The position numbers and the translations under genes are program-made. Source: a virus. Taken from it: a stretch of 30,626 nt of DNA. Location of the stretch: the IMG/VR virus record IMGVR_UViG_3300030333_003379, positions 1-30,626 of that record, one strand, 5' to 3'. The notes beneath the pieces are model-generated. The model searched no databases. It had not been told where the DNA came from and saw only the letters and a program-made list of their open reading frames with translations. Below, piece after piece: positions 22,448-30,626 of the stretch. Positions within the stretch are counted from its first letter, which is position 1. Every line of letters starts with the position of its first letter.

Positions 22448-23566
22448 ATGTGGGGTCATACCAAGGCATTAGATAGAGGGTTTAGCCTCTTGAAGTATGA
22501 GCATGACCTTTCACTCGATGACCGTATCGCTCGCCTCAATGTAATGGAAACATACGCAGGTGCGGGAGGAAACCCAGATATTCATGCGGGTTGGGCGCAA
22601 GCAGCAAGGGATAGAGGACACAATGTAGTTCGTAACGAAATAATGTATGCAGGTAATCCAGAGGGAGGATGGCAAGATACCGATCTCGGCTATATGCCCG
22701 AATTGCCCGGTAACATTCTTCATTACACAGCAGAAGATGTAATTCGACAATTTGGTGGTAAGACACCAGATGTATTCTATGCCTCTCCACCGTGTGAAGG
22801 ATTCTCACAGGCTGCTCGTCATCAAGGGTGGGAAGATTGGGCTGGTGAAAAGGAAAAGAAGGAACAATTCAATCTTGCCCGTAGCAGGGGAGATGCCAGA
22901 TACTTCATGCGCCCCGGAGTCGGCCCTACACCGGGCAACCCTCAAGCACACCGTGGTCGTGGTTTGATGAATCACACTTTACAAATGATTGATGATTTAC
23001 AAGATTACAGGATTCATCACGAAGGGCGTGATTTGGATGACCCAATGTATTGGTGGTTAGAAAACCCAACAGGTATGATGAGATATCAACCAGAGTTAGG
23101 TGCTAGGACATTGGCACAACCACCACAATCTCTTGCAGCAGATTATCCGGGTGATTTCGCACCACCAAATATGAAGCGCAGACCAAATCAACCCCCATTA
23201 CCATCCGTCACCCACTCGTCTTATTCTGGCCCATTCGCAGAAGCATTGGGGCTAGAAAGGCACGATATCCCCGGACACCCTGCATTGCCTTCTAGGAAGC
23301 CGACAGATCTGTGGACAAACGCTTCGGATATTTGGACACCAAGGCCACATACGAAAGTCGGTGAGCATGGTGGTATTTTCCATGCTAAAGCACCGAGAGG
23401 GGCTAAGACAGGAGTTCAGGCCGTTGAGGATTGGACTACACCACAAGGTTTGAGGATACCGAAGTATCACATGAGATCACTAATCCCTTATGGATTAGGG
23501 CTTGATACTATTCTAGCGGTTGAGCGAGCAAAGCGTGGTGAAACACCACCGGGAAGATTGTTTTAA
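22448..23566 (+). CDS. Phage-type C5-cytosine DNA methyltransferase
   Basis: A 372-aa protein unlike the Dcm-type enzyme at 15253. It has METYAGAGGNPDIHAGW (SAM-binding motif I, about residues 33-49), DVFYASPPCEGFSQA (catalytic PPC, C116), YWWLENPTGMMRYQP (201-215) and KPTDLWTN (284-291). These match the short C5-type methylases found in many phages, where xPPCxxFS, ENPxGxmR and KPTDLWTN are conserved. The centre (about 120-170) carries an extra segment rich in charged residues. No ribosome-binding site precedes the ATG at 22448; GTG/ATG codons just upstream or a leaderless start are possible. It ends PPGRLF. Its stop shares TTAA with the convergent gene. Confidence 0.8.
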   Translation: MWGHTKALDRGFSLLKYEHDLSLDDRIARLNVMETYAGAGGNPDIHAGWAQAARDRGHNVVRNEIMYAGNPEGGWQDTDLGYMPELPGNILHYTAEDVIRQFGGKTPDVFYASPPCEGFSQAARHQGWEDWAGEKEKKEQFNLARSRGDARYFMRPGVGPTPGNPQAHRGRGLMNHTLQMIDDLQDYRIHHEGRDLDDPMYWWLENPTGMMRYQPELGARTLAQPPQSLAADYPGDFAPPNMKRRPNQPPLPSVTHSSYSGPFAEALGLERHDIPGHPALPSRKPTDLWTNASDIWTPRPHTKVGEHGGIFHAKAPRGAKTGVQAVEDWTTPQGLRIPKYHMRSLIPYGLGLDTILAVERAKRGETPPGRLF

Positions 23567-23769
23567 TCCCAATTCCAATGGCGGGATAGGCCACCTTCAC
23601 GAGCATCCATCATCAACGCCATTTCCTCATCTGCGGTTAATTCGGATGCAGGTATTTCAAAATCAAAATCTAATCGAGAAGCATAAATGTAAAGGAACAG
23701 GGTGGTTGTGATAAAGCACACAAAAACAATGAGTGCTGAAATGGCTAAAGTGGAAAGTATGTCGCTCAT
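23563..23769 (-). CDS. Small single-pass membrane protein
   Basis: A 68-aa protein (MSDILSTLAISALIVFVCF...). Residues about 5-31 form one hydrophobic helix (TLAISALIVFVCFITTTLFLYIYA). The remaining 38 residues are acidic and soluble (FEIPASELTADEEMALMMDA). The start overlaps the upstream stop (ATGATGAG); an ATG at 23772 is equally possible. There is no signal cleavage site. A single-helix holin or spanin-like role is conceivable at the edge of a structural module, but nothing in the sequence proves it. Confidence 0.55.
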   Translation of the reverse strand: MSDILSTLAISALIVFVCFITTTLFLYIYASRLDFDFEIPASELTADEEMALMMDAREGGLSRHWNWD

Positions 23770-24149
23770 CATCTCTTGCTCATAGGTCGTTTTCCACCTG
23801 CCCCCAATTGTCGCCTCATTCTCGGTCTTGCACCAGATCCGCTTCCACGAACCTTGGAACGCTTGTAGCGGTTGGCTGTGCGCTTATTTTTGTTTCTGCG
23901 TGAAACGCCCCAAGCCCTGCGTTTTGCCTGTCTTTCGGCACGACCTGCAAGATTATTTTTTGAATATCCTCTAAACTCTCCTTTTGTTACACCTTCATTG
24001 GCGTGATGAGGGCAGTAATCACCCTCATTCTCAACCCTTGCTATACAATAGGTGTTAGCACAAGTCGGGTAAGTGGTTATTCTGCGCTTAACAATAGACC
24101 AGCCTTGAGCGATTGCTCGCTTTTCAACTTCGGCCTTGCTTTGCGCCAT
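23769..24149 (-). CDS. Basic protein with Cys/His cluster
   Basis: A 126-aa protein if the ATG at 24149 (MAQSKAEVEKRAIAQGW) is used; the frame is open to 24176. A short N-terminal alpha-beta part leads to CANTYCIARVENEGDYCPHH, a likely zinc-binding cluster. The last 70 residues are extremely rich in Arg and Lys (AERQAKRRAWGVSRRNKNKRTANRYKRSKVRG) and probably disordered and nucleic-acid-binding. It overlaps the zinc-ribbon gene upstream by 73 bases, unusually long for this genome, so the true start may be further downstream. A DNA-packaging or nucleoid role is possible. Confidence 0.55.
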   Translation of the reverse strand: MAQSKAEVEKRAIAQGWSIVKRRITTYPTCANTYCIARVENEGDYCPHHANEGVTKGEFRGYSKNNLAGRAERQAKRRAWGVSRRNKNKRTANRYKRSKVRGSGSGARPRMRRQLGAGGKRPMSKR

Positions 24150-24289
24150 ATATGAGCGCATACAGGACATTCCCATAAAAATATCCTTTCTCTTGAGCCA
24201 GAATAAAAGCCATTTATGCGAACTGCAAGGACAGCCGTATCACAACTTGGACAGATCTGTTCGACCTTATCTCTGTATTTCTTATCCAT
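24077..24289 (-). CDS. 70-aa zinc-ribbon protein
   Basis: Encodes MDKKYRDKVEQICPSCDTA...FLWECPVCAHIWRKARPK. CPSC (13-16) and CPVC (41-44) with a Trp and basic residues after the second pair resemble TFIIS- or RPB9-type zinc ribbons. The ATG at 24289 lies 1 base after the stop of the upstream structural gene. Its C-terminal part overlaps the next gene's start region in another frame. The ribbon itself (24150-24255) lies outside that overlap and is convincing. Confidence 0.6.
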   Translation of the reverse strand: MDKKYRDKVEQICPSCDTAVLAVRINGFYSGSRERIFLWECPVCAHIWRKARPKLKSEQSLKAGLLLSAE

Positions 24290-24290
24290 A

Positions 24291-25469
24291 TCAGAACCCC
24301 GAATGGGTGAGATGTATTTGGAGGAATCCGTTGGGTGTAATACCTGCGCTCGTGTGTGGGTTTGTGGCAGTAGTAGCCAAATCCAACATAGTCATTACTT
24401 TACCTGATATGGTGTAGTGCGTTCCTTCTGTTAGAACCACACTTTGATCCCCTGCTGCACTAAACCATGTGACTTGCATAAGATGGAATGGGCCACCGGG
24501 TGGATCAATCTCGCTATACAAGGGTGTAAATGTGATATCAATAGGCCCCGGCCCCGTATAATTCGTTTTCTGCATATGTTGCCTATGAACAGGGGTCAAT
24601 TGATACGCACCACCGGGTGCAGCACCAATGGCTTGATCTGATTGGTAAAACAAATGGTTGTGTCCATTACCATGCGCTTGTGTTGCTGTTGCTGCAACAA
24701 CAGGTGGGCTATGCCCTGCGGGGTCACGAGTGTATAGATGACCTAGACCTGTAATTGGAAGGCTACCTGCACTTATGGCTGGTGTGGTGATGAGGCTATT
24801 TGATGGATCTACCCCTGCACCTGACGCATCTTTCATTTTTGTAAGGGGTAAAGGGCCACCACGAATGAATGTCCTCTTATCTTCGATTGCAGCCACCACA
24901 GGGCCATTGGTAATTCTCATTGCACCTAGCACCAAAGATTGCTTTACAAGATGAGATGAAGGCATTTGAGGATACAAACCTGTTGAAGTATCCACCTTTT
25001 GACCACAAACCAGACCGATATTATTCGTGCCTGTGAGTTCTGGATCAACAATTACTAGCACCCAACACTCTTCATTAGCAGCATTTGGTAATGAGGCTGC
25101 TGTCCACCCCGCATTGAATCTAGCATTGTATAACGAAGCAGTATCCACATCTTTAGCAGAAGCAGAGCCTACTGTGTAAAACATTCCGTCTAAACATACT
25201 GTTCCAACATCTACAAAGAATCCTTTTGGATCTCCACCATCTGGTCGAACACAACAGTTACCTGCTATGGGGTTGTTTCTGTCTGTTCCACCCGAATCGA
25301 GCGAATAATCAGTCAAAGTAATGGGTATTACCCCATTGTATAACCCTCTTTCAACAAAATTGGTAAGGGTTGCTGATGCTAATACATCAGTATCCCTCAA
25401 CCCATCAGATTGCCATGTAGCACCTGTTCCTGTTTTTTCGTGGCCTTCCGTAAGACCTGTCGTTCCCAT
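24291..25469 (-). CDS. Probable virion structural protein (tail fibre/baseplate type)
   Basis: A 392-aa beta-rich protein starting MGTTGLTEGHEKTGTGATW, with a strong GGAGGTTAGGTGAT ribosome-binding region before the ATG. The N-terminal half has the pattern of phage tail-associated proteins: a conserved start, DGMFYTVGSASAKDV, ECWVLVIVDPELTG and VLGAMRITNGPVVAAIEDKRTF. The later part holds Gly/His-rich loops (ATQAHGNGHNHLFYQ) and a beta-hairpin block, VVLTEGTHYTISGKVMTML, seen in virion fibres. No enzyme motif is seen. It lies downstream of the giant tail protein in the same operon. Confidence 0.55.
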   Translation of the reverse strand: MGTTGLTEGHEKTGTGATWQSDGLRDTDVLASATLTNFVERGLYNGVIPITLTDYSLDSGGTDRNNPIAGNCCVRPDGGDPKGFFVDVGTVCLDGMFYTVGSASAKDVDTASLYNARFNAGWTAASLPNAANEECWVLVIVDPELTGTNNIGLVCGQKVDTSTGLYPQMPSSHLVKQSLVLGAMRITNGPVVAAIEDKRTFIRGGPLPLTKMKDASGAGVDPSNSLITTPAISAGSLPITGLGHLYTRDPAGHSPPVVAATATQAHGNGHNHLFYQSDQAIGAAPGGAYQLTPVHRQHMQKTNYTGPGPIDITFTPLYSEIDPPGGPFHLMQVTWFSAAGDQSVVLTEGTHYTISGKVMTMLDLATTATNPHTSAGITPNGFLQIHLTHSGF

Positions 25470-25470
25470 A

Positions 25471-25812
25471 TCACCTAACCTCCATTACAACATCCACCCG
25501 AATCTCGTTTGTAGCGTTTTTGGATATAGGATGAAAAGAAGTCCTGTAAGCAGGGTTATCAATAGGAGAAGCACCGTGAACGGATACCTCTTTGATATCT
25601 TTGGCAGAGATAAGTGATGTATCAAATGTTCCACTAATGGAAATTGTTCTATCATCTATCCTCTGGACTGTTGGGGTGACTGTAAATGCTACATTTCCAA
25701 CACCACCATCCCTGCTTGATGATGAACCACCTGTTGTGCCAAGGCTCATCCTAGTTACAAGTGTCTGCAAATGTTGAGCCAATTCTGCTTTTATCCCATC
25801 TAATACCGGCAT
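25471..25812 (-). CDS. Small probable virion/tail protein
   Basis: A 113-aa protein (MPVLDGIKAELAQHLQTLVTRMSLGTTGGSSSSRDGG...). An N-terminal helix and Gly/Ser linker precede a beta-rich C-terminal part (RTISISGTFDTSLISAKDIKEVSVHG...ATNEIRVDVVMEVR). The layout 'gtf....a..ikEv.v......yR..f.pi.k....eirV.v.m.v' recalls small baseplate or fibre-adaptor proteins. GGGGTG precedes the ATG. It sits tightly between two probable structural genes with 1-base gaps, which supports a virion role. Confidence 0.5.
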   Translation of the reverse strand: MPVLDGIKAELAQHLQTLVTRMSLGTTGGSSSSRDGGVGNVAFTVTPTVQRIDDRTISISGTFDTSLISAKDIKEVSVHGASPIDNPAYRTSFHPISKNATNEIRVDVVMEVR

Positions 25813-25813
25813 A

Positions 25814-28800
25814 TCATTTCACCCCATAGAACACGGACTTTGAATGTCCGATAGTTTTCGCCCTATTATGGATAACCCTTAATTCAGCGTTATCTGCTAT
25901 CAATACTGCGTTATTAGCAGAGAGCGTGATAGCCGTAGCAGAAGGAACGGCAGACACCGTTCCAACATATTGCCATTGATCGTAATTTGTGGTCAATGGG
26001 TTAGTATTGCTTGTAGTAGCGACATTACGAACCTCTACAATATCACCTGCGCTAAATCTCAACCTAGCATCCACACCATCAACCACAAGGGATGTAGTAG
26101 ATGTGGCTGCAATAGCCCCATTCTTGAGAACACCAGACCTGCCACCTGTGATGCCGAGATTACCCAAAGGATACTTGATTGGCTCACCTGTTTTATTGAC
26201 CCAATGACCACCAATGTTGAACTTGGTATTATTGTTAATTCTAGTCATAATACGAGCAGAGGCAAGAACCCTGATAGGCGCAGTTAATGCCATTTCAGTC
26301 AATTCCTTTGTTCTAGTGGAATCTTCTTCCGTAGTAGATCCTGTTGAGGCTTGTATATCTGCAATTAGCCCTTCGATACCTTTCTCATATTGTCCTATTA
26401 CAAGATCCGTCAATCCTGTATTGTAATTGTGTGATACTTCAAAGACAGCGAAATCACCCTTGATTCTTTCCATGGTGAAATCCACATTTACTATCTCACC
26501 GGGTTCAATATCTTGGACTTTGACTAAACCTTGCACCTTGAGAATGGCAGCACCTTGCTCTGTCCTACGCATAAACGCCTTAGCGAGCCTTATCCCTAGA
26601 TTCTTATCTCTCAAGCCCGGTATGGCTTGTTGAAGGGTTCTAACCAAACCATCTCCACCCTTGCCACCCATCTCCTTGATTTTTTCATTATCCTTGACTT
26701 CTGCTAACACAGTTTCATTCTCTGCTATGCTTTCACCTGTGATAATGATGTGGTTTGCCATTTCCATCATGGCACTCTTTTCAATCAACTGTGGGCCACT
26801 ACTAGATCCAATTCTTCTATCCTTGTTGAAGAATGCTTCTTTAGTGTAAAGCAATGTTCCACCTTTTGTGACGATTAACTGATAACCATCCATCTGTGAA
26901 AGGTTTCTCAACACATCCATTACAAACAATCCTTTGGATTTTCGATTAACGAAGATATTGCTATGTTGTAATGATGAGGCAAGCATAGGGTGTGCGCCCA
27001 ACAAAGAACTCAATGATGTTCTCCTAGATATGCCAGACATTACGCTAGCAACATCGTAAATGTTGTTCGCTGCCAAATCTGTTTCCAAGGTTTGTTGCTC
27101 GTTGATGATCTCGTAATCTATCAAATCAGCACCAGATAAGGTCTGGTCAATATCATTCAATATCATCAATGAAGCATCGGTGCTTCTTACACCGATAGCC
27201 ATGAAATGCCCTAATCGGACATATTCTTCACTATCTTCTCTAATTTTTAAGCCAGATTTCTTCAAAGAATCCCCTTTCAAGTTACGGAATTGAAGATAAT
27301 ATGTGGATGCCACTCCTTGGTTGGCATGAGCAACCACATTTGCAATCCTCCATCTTTGATTATCACCATCAATTAGATATGGTGGTGATTTAGTGGGTGA
27401 AAGAATGACTCCATCAACATAAACGCTGCTTAGGCCACCCGTTCCGGGTTTTTGCACATATTGTAATTGACCCAATTTATCTGCGTCTTTCAGCACAAAT
27501 CTCTGGGGAGTAAGGAATGTGAAATCACTAGGTTCGTAATGCCCCAATCCTCGATATTGTATGTTTGTTCGGTAATCTATGGTATCTGTAACATCACTAC
27601 CATCCCATTTGTCTGTATGGTAAGAAGCGATAGTTACCGCATTATCCACCAAAGATGGGGCTACGACCAATGCCTGTGAAACAGGGAGAATATGCTCGTA
27701 TGTTGATAGCCAATTCGTTTTCGTTCCTCTTAGAACAGTATCGTTAGGAATATCCACAAGGATATTGGTTGTAAAGGTAACATCTGTGGAATAAGTGCCA
27801 ACAACACGATTCATTGATTGTATTACACCAACTACCCCATTCGCACAATGTATTGTTTCTCCGATCTCAAACGCTTCATATGCGGGTAACAGACCTGCTT
27901 GACTGTGAATACCGTCATAGTAAATCCATGCGGTTGAGAAGGCAGGGGTCATACGCACAACTGCGGTTGAACCTGCTGCTAAAGTGGGATATCCAGAATT
28001 GTTGTAGTAGTTCGATATCCCTGTTCCAAGGTTTGTGCCGTATCTCACAATTTCCCCATGGCAATTGTCTATCATGCAATCTCCCGTTGCAGGGATAGAA
28101 GCATGAGGGGGAGTTACCTCATAATCAAGATTGAATCTAGTGTTTGTCCTTGATATGTATTTGAATTGCCCTGATTTACCAATGATAATCAATGTTCCAG
28201 ATGGTGGGAATCCTGACGCATCATCAACTTCTAGATACCCACCATTCAACTGCTTTGCATCCACTTTGATTGTTGCCTGTGGCCCTAAGACCGTCATAGC
28301 GTGAGATGTTTGATCTTTAACAGCAACACTATCTCTATCTCTCAATGGATATGGATGCAATACCGCATTATTATCAAATGTGTAATTTGTTTCACTTTGC
28401 GATACTTTGACTTTGCCACCCGGATGGGTGCTTTGCGAATATCTAGCATCAATGTCTGCGTGAATCTTACCTTCGTGGTCTTTTCTAGACGCATCGGATT
28501 TGAAGTGTTGAAGCATATTTGCAGATGGTATCAAATGCCATACTACATCGTGATCGTTTGCATCAGGCCACTCAATTTCTGGTGCTTTATCATATGCCGA
28601 ACCAATTGCTTTGATTGTTCCCGCCATCCTTGATTCGTTTAACTCAAACATCCCATAGCGATTATCACGAGTAAAGGGTTGTTGTGTTAAACCTGATTGA
28701 GTAAGTGCATTCATTGGGCCTAACAACCACCCATCGTTACCATTCCATTCTGATGTATAACCAAACACCTTGAGAGGGCGCACCATCCTCACAATGTAAT

Positions 28801-30626
28801 CAATGGATTTCCTAATGGGTTGGGCGTGTTGAGGATGACCCAACCAAGTTCCAACTGTGCTTTGGATTTTGTTATCATTTTCCTCTCGATTGAGATATGT
28901 TTTACGGAGGATGAATACACCACCCCATGCTGGTAAATCACCAGAACCACGAACAGCCCAATGATCTCGCACAGGAGATGTGGATGTGCCATGAATCATA
29001 CGAGTGGAATCGCTATTGAGCAATGCACCATTGTTTGTAAGTGGGTTGATACACCAATTTGGCTTACCTGTTGCATCTTGGTTTGGATTTATCGCTTTGC
29101 CGTAAGGTTGTTTATGTGTTCCACTAGCAGCATAATTTAGGGTTAGTGGTGAGCCATCATTTTGAGAGTATCCCGCCTTTGTCCTTTGTGTATCCACTAC
29201 CCAAGACGGCATAACAGGGAATTGTTGCCCAACTGCCAAATCGCTATGTAGCGATACAGCCTTCGTGCTTGTTACGATATAATCTGTTTGCTTGTTTGAA
29301 TGTGTTTCTGTGATAACACCCAATCTTGGCGACATATCGGATTGAACCTGTCTATGATCTGCGATTTCACTTAATGGAATAGGTGTTACGCCTCTTTCCG
29401 CTTGGGTTGTGTCTTTCATATTCTTTTCTCTACCCCAACCATGAGCAGGGAAGTGATGTTGGAAATCATCGTGAATCAAATCTGTATTTGTGGATGACCC
29501 CACAGTTACAGAAGTGTGGTAATCCACAGGATGAGCGTTTAGATGCAGGTTGTTACCTTTCTGATGAATGAAGTTAGTGGATGTTGATTCAAATGCTTGG
29601 GTTTGTGTTAAGGCATCCACAGAACCTGCTGCTTTAGCCAACTCACCTGTATGGTGATTCAAGTCCACAATTGGATCTGAACCTTTGTTTAGGGTCTTTG
29701 CTTGGAGATATTTAGCACTCGTTCCTGTTAAAGTGGTATATTCTGTCCTTACAGAATCAATAACACCTGCTGGCATTGCTTTGTGTGATACTAACCCAAA
29801 GTTATCTTCACCCAATACTCTGCCCATACCTGCGTTTTCTTCTCCTTTTTCCCAAGGGTCGTTGGATAATCTAAGGAATCCTTCTTCATTGAGTGATTCT
29901 GCCGTATGTCCACTCAATACCATACCAATAGGTGTGGTTCTTTCGACACCTGTGTATGATCTAGGCCAATTCCAATCTTCACCATCGTTGATAGTCGGCA
30001 TATCATTCATGGTATCATGCTTACCACCATCAAATCGGGCAGAGCGAGTAATGGCTTGTTGTGAAGTGTTGATTGCAGACAACTGTGCAGGGTCGCCAGC
30101 GAGCATATTCAAAGCATCACTTGCGCCCCTCATACCCCATGCTCTTACAGGTAGCCTTCTGCTAATGTCTATTGCGACCATAGGATCTGTTACGGTGGTG
30201 ATTACGGTCATGGGTCTAGAGCCTGTATGTTCAGTTTCCATGGTAGTGGTTTCAATGGTTTTTCTAGGATTCAAACCATCTCCGATACCTTCACCCCTAG
30301 ACATACGCCTTGAGCCAAATTGCATAGGAAGTTCAAGAGTGCCATGTGGTTCACGAATACCACTATGCCCCATCAATACTGCACTTGCTGCCCTTTCTCC
30401 CCAATTAGTGCCATGCCCACCTGCATTGAGGGCATTGTAACCATACTGTTGAAGCCATTGGAAAGCATATATTCTTTCAAACGGCAATGCTTTGTTTGCA
30501 TTGCTAGTAATTTGACTACTGCTTTCATTAGCGTTTCTAAGCAATAGACCCTTTAGAGAGGGATAATACAAGGCATTAGGCATACCAGATGCCCTATATC
30601 GGAAAGTCATGTATTGCTCACGGCTT
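25814..30626 (-). CDS. Giant tail/baseplate-hub-like protein (partial at window edge)
   Basis: A protein of at least 1598 aa from the ATG at 30610. The frame stays open to the last base (reading SREQYMTFRY), so the true start may lie outside. Residues about 1203-1420 (26350-27005) look like a tail hub (gp27/gpD-type). They contain MDVLRNLSQMDGYQLIVTKGGTLLY, then MANHIIITGES..., then LKVQGLVKVQDIEPGEIVNVDF...VFEVSHNYNTGLTDLVIG, the usual late-control hub order. Around residue 860 and near the end are FPPSGTLIIIGKSGQFKYISRT and WQYVGTVSAVPSATAITLS, typical of beta-strand-rich virion proteins. The long N-terminal 800 residues are unrecognised. It probably forms the central tail tip or baseplate. 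Confidence 0.6.
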   Translation of the reverse strand, partial: SREQYMTFRYRASGMPNALYYPSLKGLLLRNANESSSQITSNANKALPFERIYAFQWLQQYGYNALNAGGHGTNWGERAASAVLMGHSGIREPHGTLELPMQFGSRRMSRGEGIGDGLNPRKTIETTTMETEHTGSRPMTVITTVTDPMVAIDISRRLPVRAWGMRGASDALNMLAGDPAQLSAINTSQQAITRSARFDGGKHDTMNDMPTINDGEDWNWPRSYTGVERTTPIGMVLSGHTAESLNEEGFLRLSNDPWEKGEENAGMGRVLGEDNFGLVSHKAMPAGVIDSVRTEYTTLTGTSAKYLQAKTLNKGSDPIVDLNHHTGELAKAAGSVDALTQTQAFESTSTNFIHQKGNNLHLNAHPVDYHTSVTVGSSTNTDLIHDDFQHHFPAHGWGREKNMKDTTQAERGVTPIPLSEIADHRQVQSDMSPRLGVITETHSNKQTDYIVTSTKAVSLHSDLAVGQQFPVMPSWVVDTQRTKAGYSQNDGSPLTLNYAASGTHKQPYGKAINPNQDATGKPNWCINPLTNNGALLNSDSTRMIHGTSTSPVRDHWAVRGSGDLPAWGGVFILRKTYLNREENDNKIQSTVGTWLGHPQHAQPIRKSIDYIVRMVRPLKVFGYTSEWNGNDGWLLGPMNALTQSGLTQQPFTRDNRYGMFELNESRMAGTIKAIGSAYDKAPEIEWPDANDHDVVWHLIPSANMLQHFKSDASRKDHEGKIHADIDARYSQSTHPGGKVKVSQSETNYTFDNNAVLHPYPLRDRDSVAVKDQTSHAMTVLGPQATIKVDAKQLNGGYLEVDDASGFPPSGTLIIIGKSGQFKYISRTNTRFNLDYEVTPPHASIPATGDCMIDNCHGEIVRYGTNLGTGISNYYNNSGYPTLAAGSTAVVRMTPAFSTAWIYYDGIHSQAGLLPAYEAFEIGETIHCANGVVGVIQSMNRVVGTYSTDVTFTTNILVDIPNDTVLRGTKTNWLSTYEHILPVSQALVVAPSLVDNAVTIASYHTDKWDGSDVTDTIDYRTNIQYRGLGHYEPSDFTFLTPQRFVLKDADKLGQLQYVQKPGTGGLSSVYVDGVILSPTKSPPYLIDGDNQRWRIANVVAHANQGVASTYYLQFRNLKGDSLKKSGLKIREDSEEYVRLGHFMAIGVRSTDASLMILNDIDQTLSGADLIDYEIINEQQTLETDLAANNIYDVASVMSGISRRTSLSSLLGAHPMLASSLQHSNIFVNRKSKGLFVMDVLRNLSQMDGYQLIVTKGGTLLYTKEAFFNKDRRIGSSSGPQLIEKSAMMEMANHIIITGESIAENETVLAEVKDNEKIKEMGGKGGDGLVRTLQQAIPGLRDKNLGIRLAKAFMRRTEQGAAILKVQGLVKVQDIEPGEIVNVDFTMERIKGDFAVFEVSHNYNTGLTDLVIGQYEKGIEGLIADIQASTGSTTEEDSTRTKELTEMALTAPIRVLASARIMTRINNNTKFNIGGHWVNKTGEPIKYPLGNLGITGGRSGVLKNGAIAATSTTSLVVDGVDARLRFSAGDIVEVRNVATTSNTNPLTTNYDQWQYVGTVSAVPSATAITLSANNAVLIADNAELRVIHNRAKTIGHSKSVFYGVK

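Noticed and set aside
29685-30440. 251-codon frame on the + strand opposite the giant tail protein
   Set aside because: Its hydrophobic, Ser/Pro/Val-rich content is typical of an antisense shadow, and the - strand frame is continuous over 4.8 kb.

Overview
The window looks like part of a tailed dsDNA virus of an archaeon. The closest fit is the magrovirus-like viruses of uncultured marine Euryarchaeota (Marine Group II / Poseidoniales). The reasons are an archaeal/eukaryotic-type DNA replication set (family B polymerase, PCNA-like clamp, clamp-loader small subunit, archaeo-eukaryotic primase, XPB-like and ERCC4-type repair proteins), very dense overlapping genes, many small zinc-finger proteins, and a virion tail module on the opposite strand. 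The host assignment is an inference; no host marker gene is present.

Layout. From 1 to 23566 all genes are on the + strand. 1-1062 is the C-terminal part of an XPB-like helicase. 1100-7423 is a block of small, mostly unrecognised genes that includes a TFB-like cyclin-fold protein (4337-4756) and a DNA-ligase-like protein whose adenylation motifs appear destroyed (5052-6512). 7478-14129 is the replisome core: RFC small subunit, probable ssDNA-binding protein, RecA-fold ATPase, PCNA and PolB. 14139-19706 holds a Cas4/RecB-like nuclease, a C5-cytosine methyltransferase with a very long repetitive target-recognition region, a fused PriS-PriL-like primase, a DUF1599 protein, two tandem zinc-finger microproteins and an ERCC4 nuclease with HhH motifs. 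19754-22221 holds an AAA+ ATPase (candidate replicative helicase), a DnaQ-like exonuclease and two Cys-rich microproteins. A non-coding gap of about 225 bases follows, then a second, phage-type C5 methyltransferase (22448-23566). At 23563-23566 the coding strand switches. From there to the window end genes lie on the - strand: a small membrane protein, a basic Cys/His protein, a zinc ribbon, and three probable virion proteins. The last of these is a giant tail/baseplate-hub-like protein that still has an open frame at the window edge.

The genes read as a near self-sufficient replication and repair programme (helicase, primase, polymerase, clamp and loader, SSB, nucleases) with DNA modification by two cytosine methyltransferases, plus a structural module expressed from the other strand. 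Most genes overlap by 1-8 bases and carry Shine-Dalgarno-like GGAGG/GGTGAT/GGGGGTG motifs 5-8 bases before the start, so translation is probably coupled. Only a few gaps have room for promoters. Three of them have a TATA-like box followed within 2-5 bases by a short ACC...GGT inverted repeat.

The most unusual items are the ligase homologue without its catalytic lysine, the viral TFB-like factor, the PriS-PriL fusion, the repeat-expanded methyltransferase, the shared inverted-repeat promoter architecture, and short C-terminal LF/LW tails on several replication-associated proteins.
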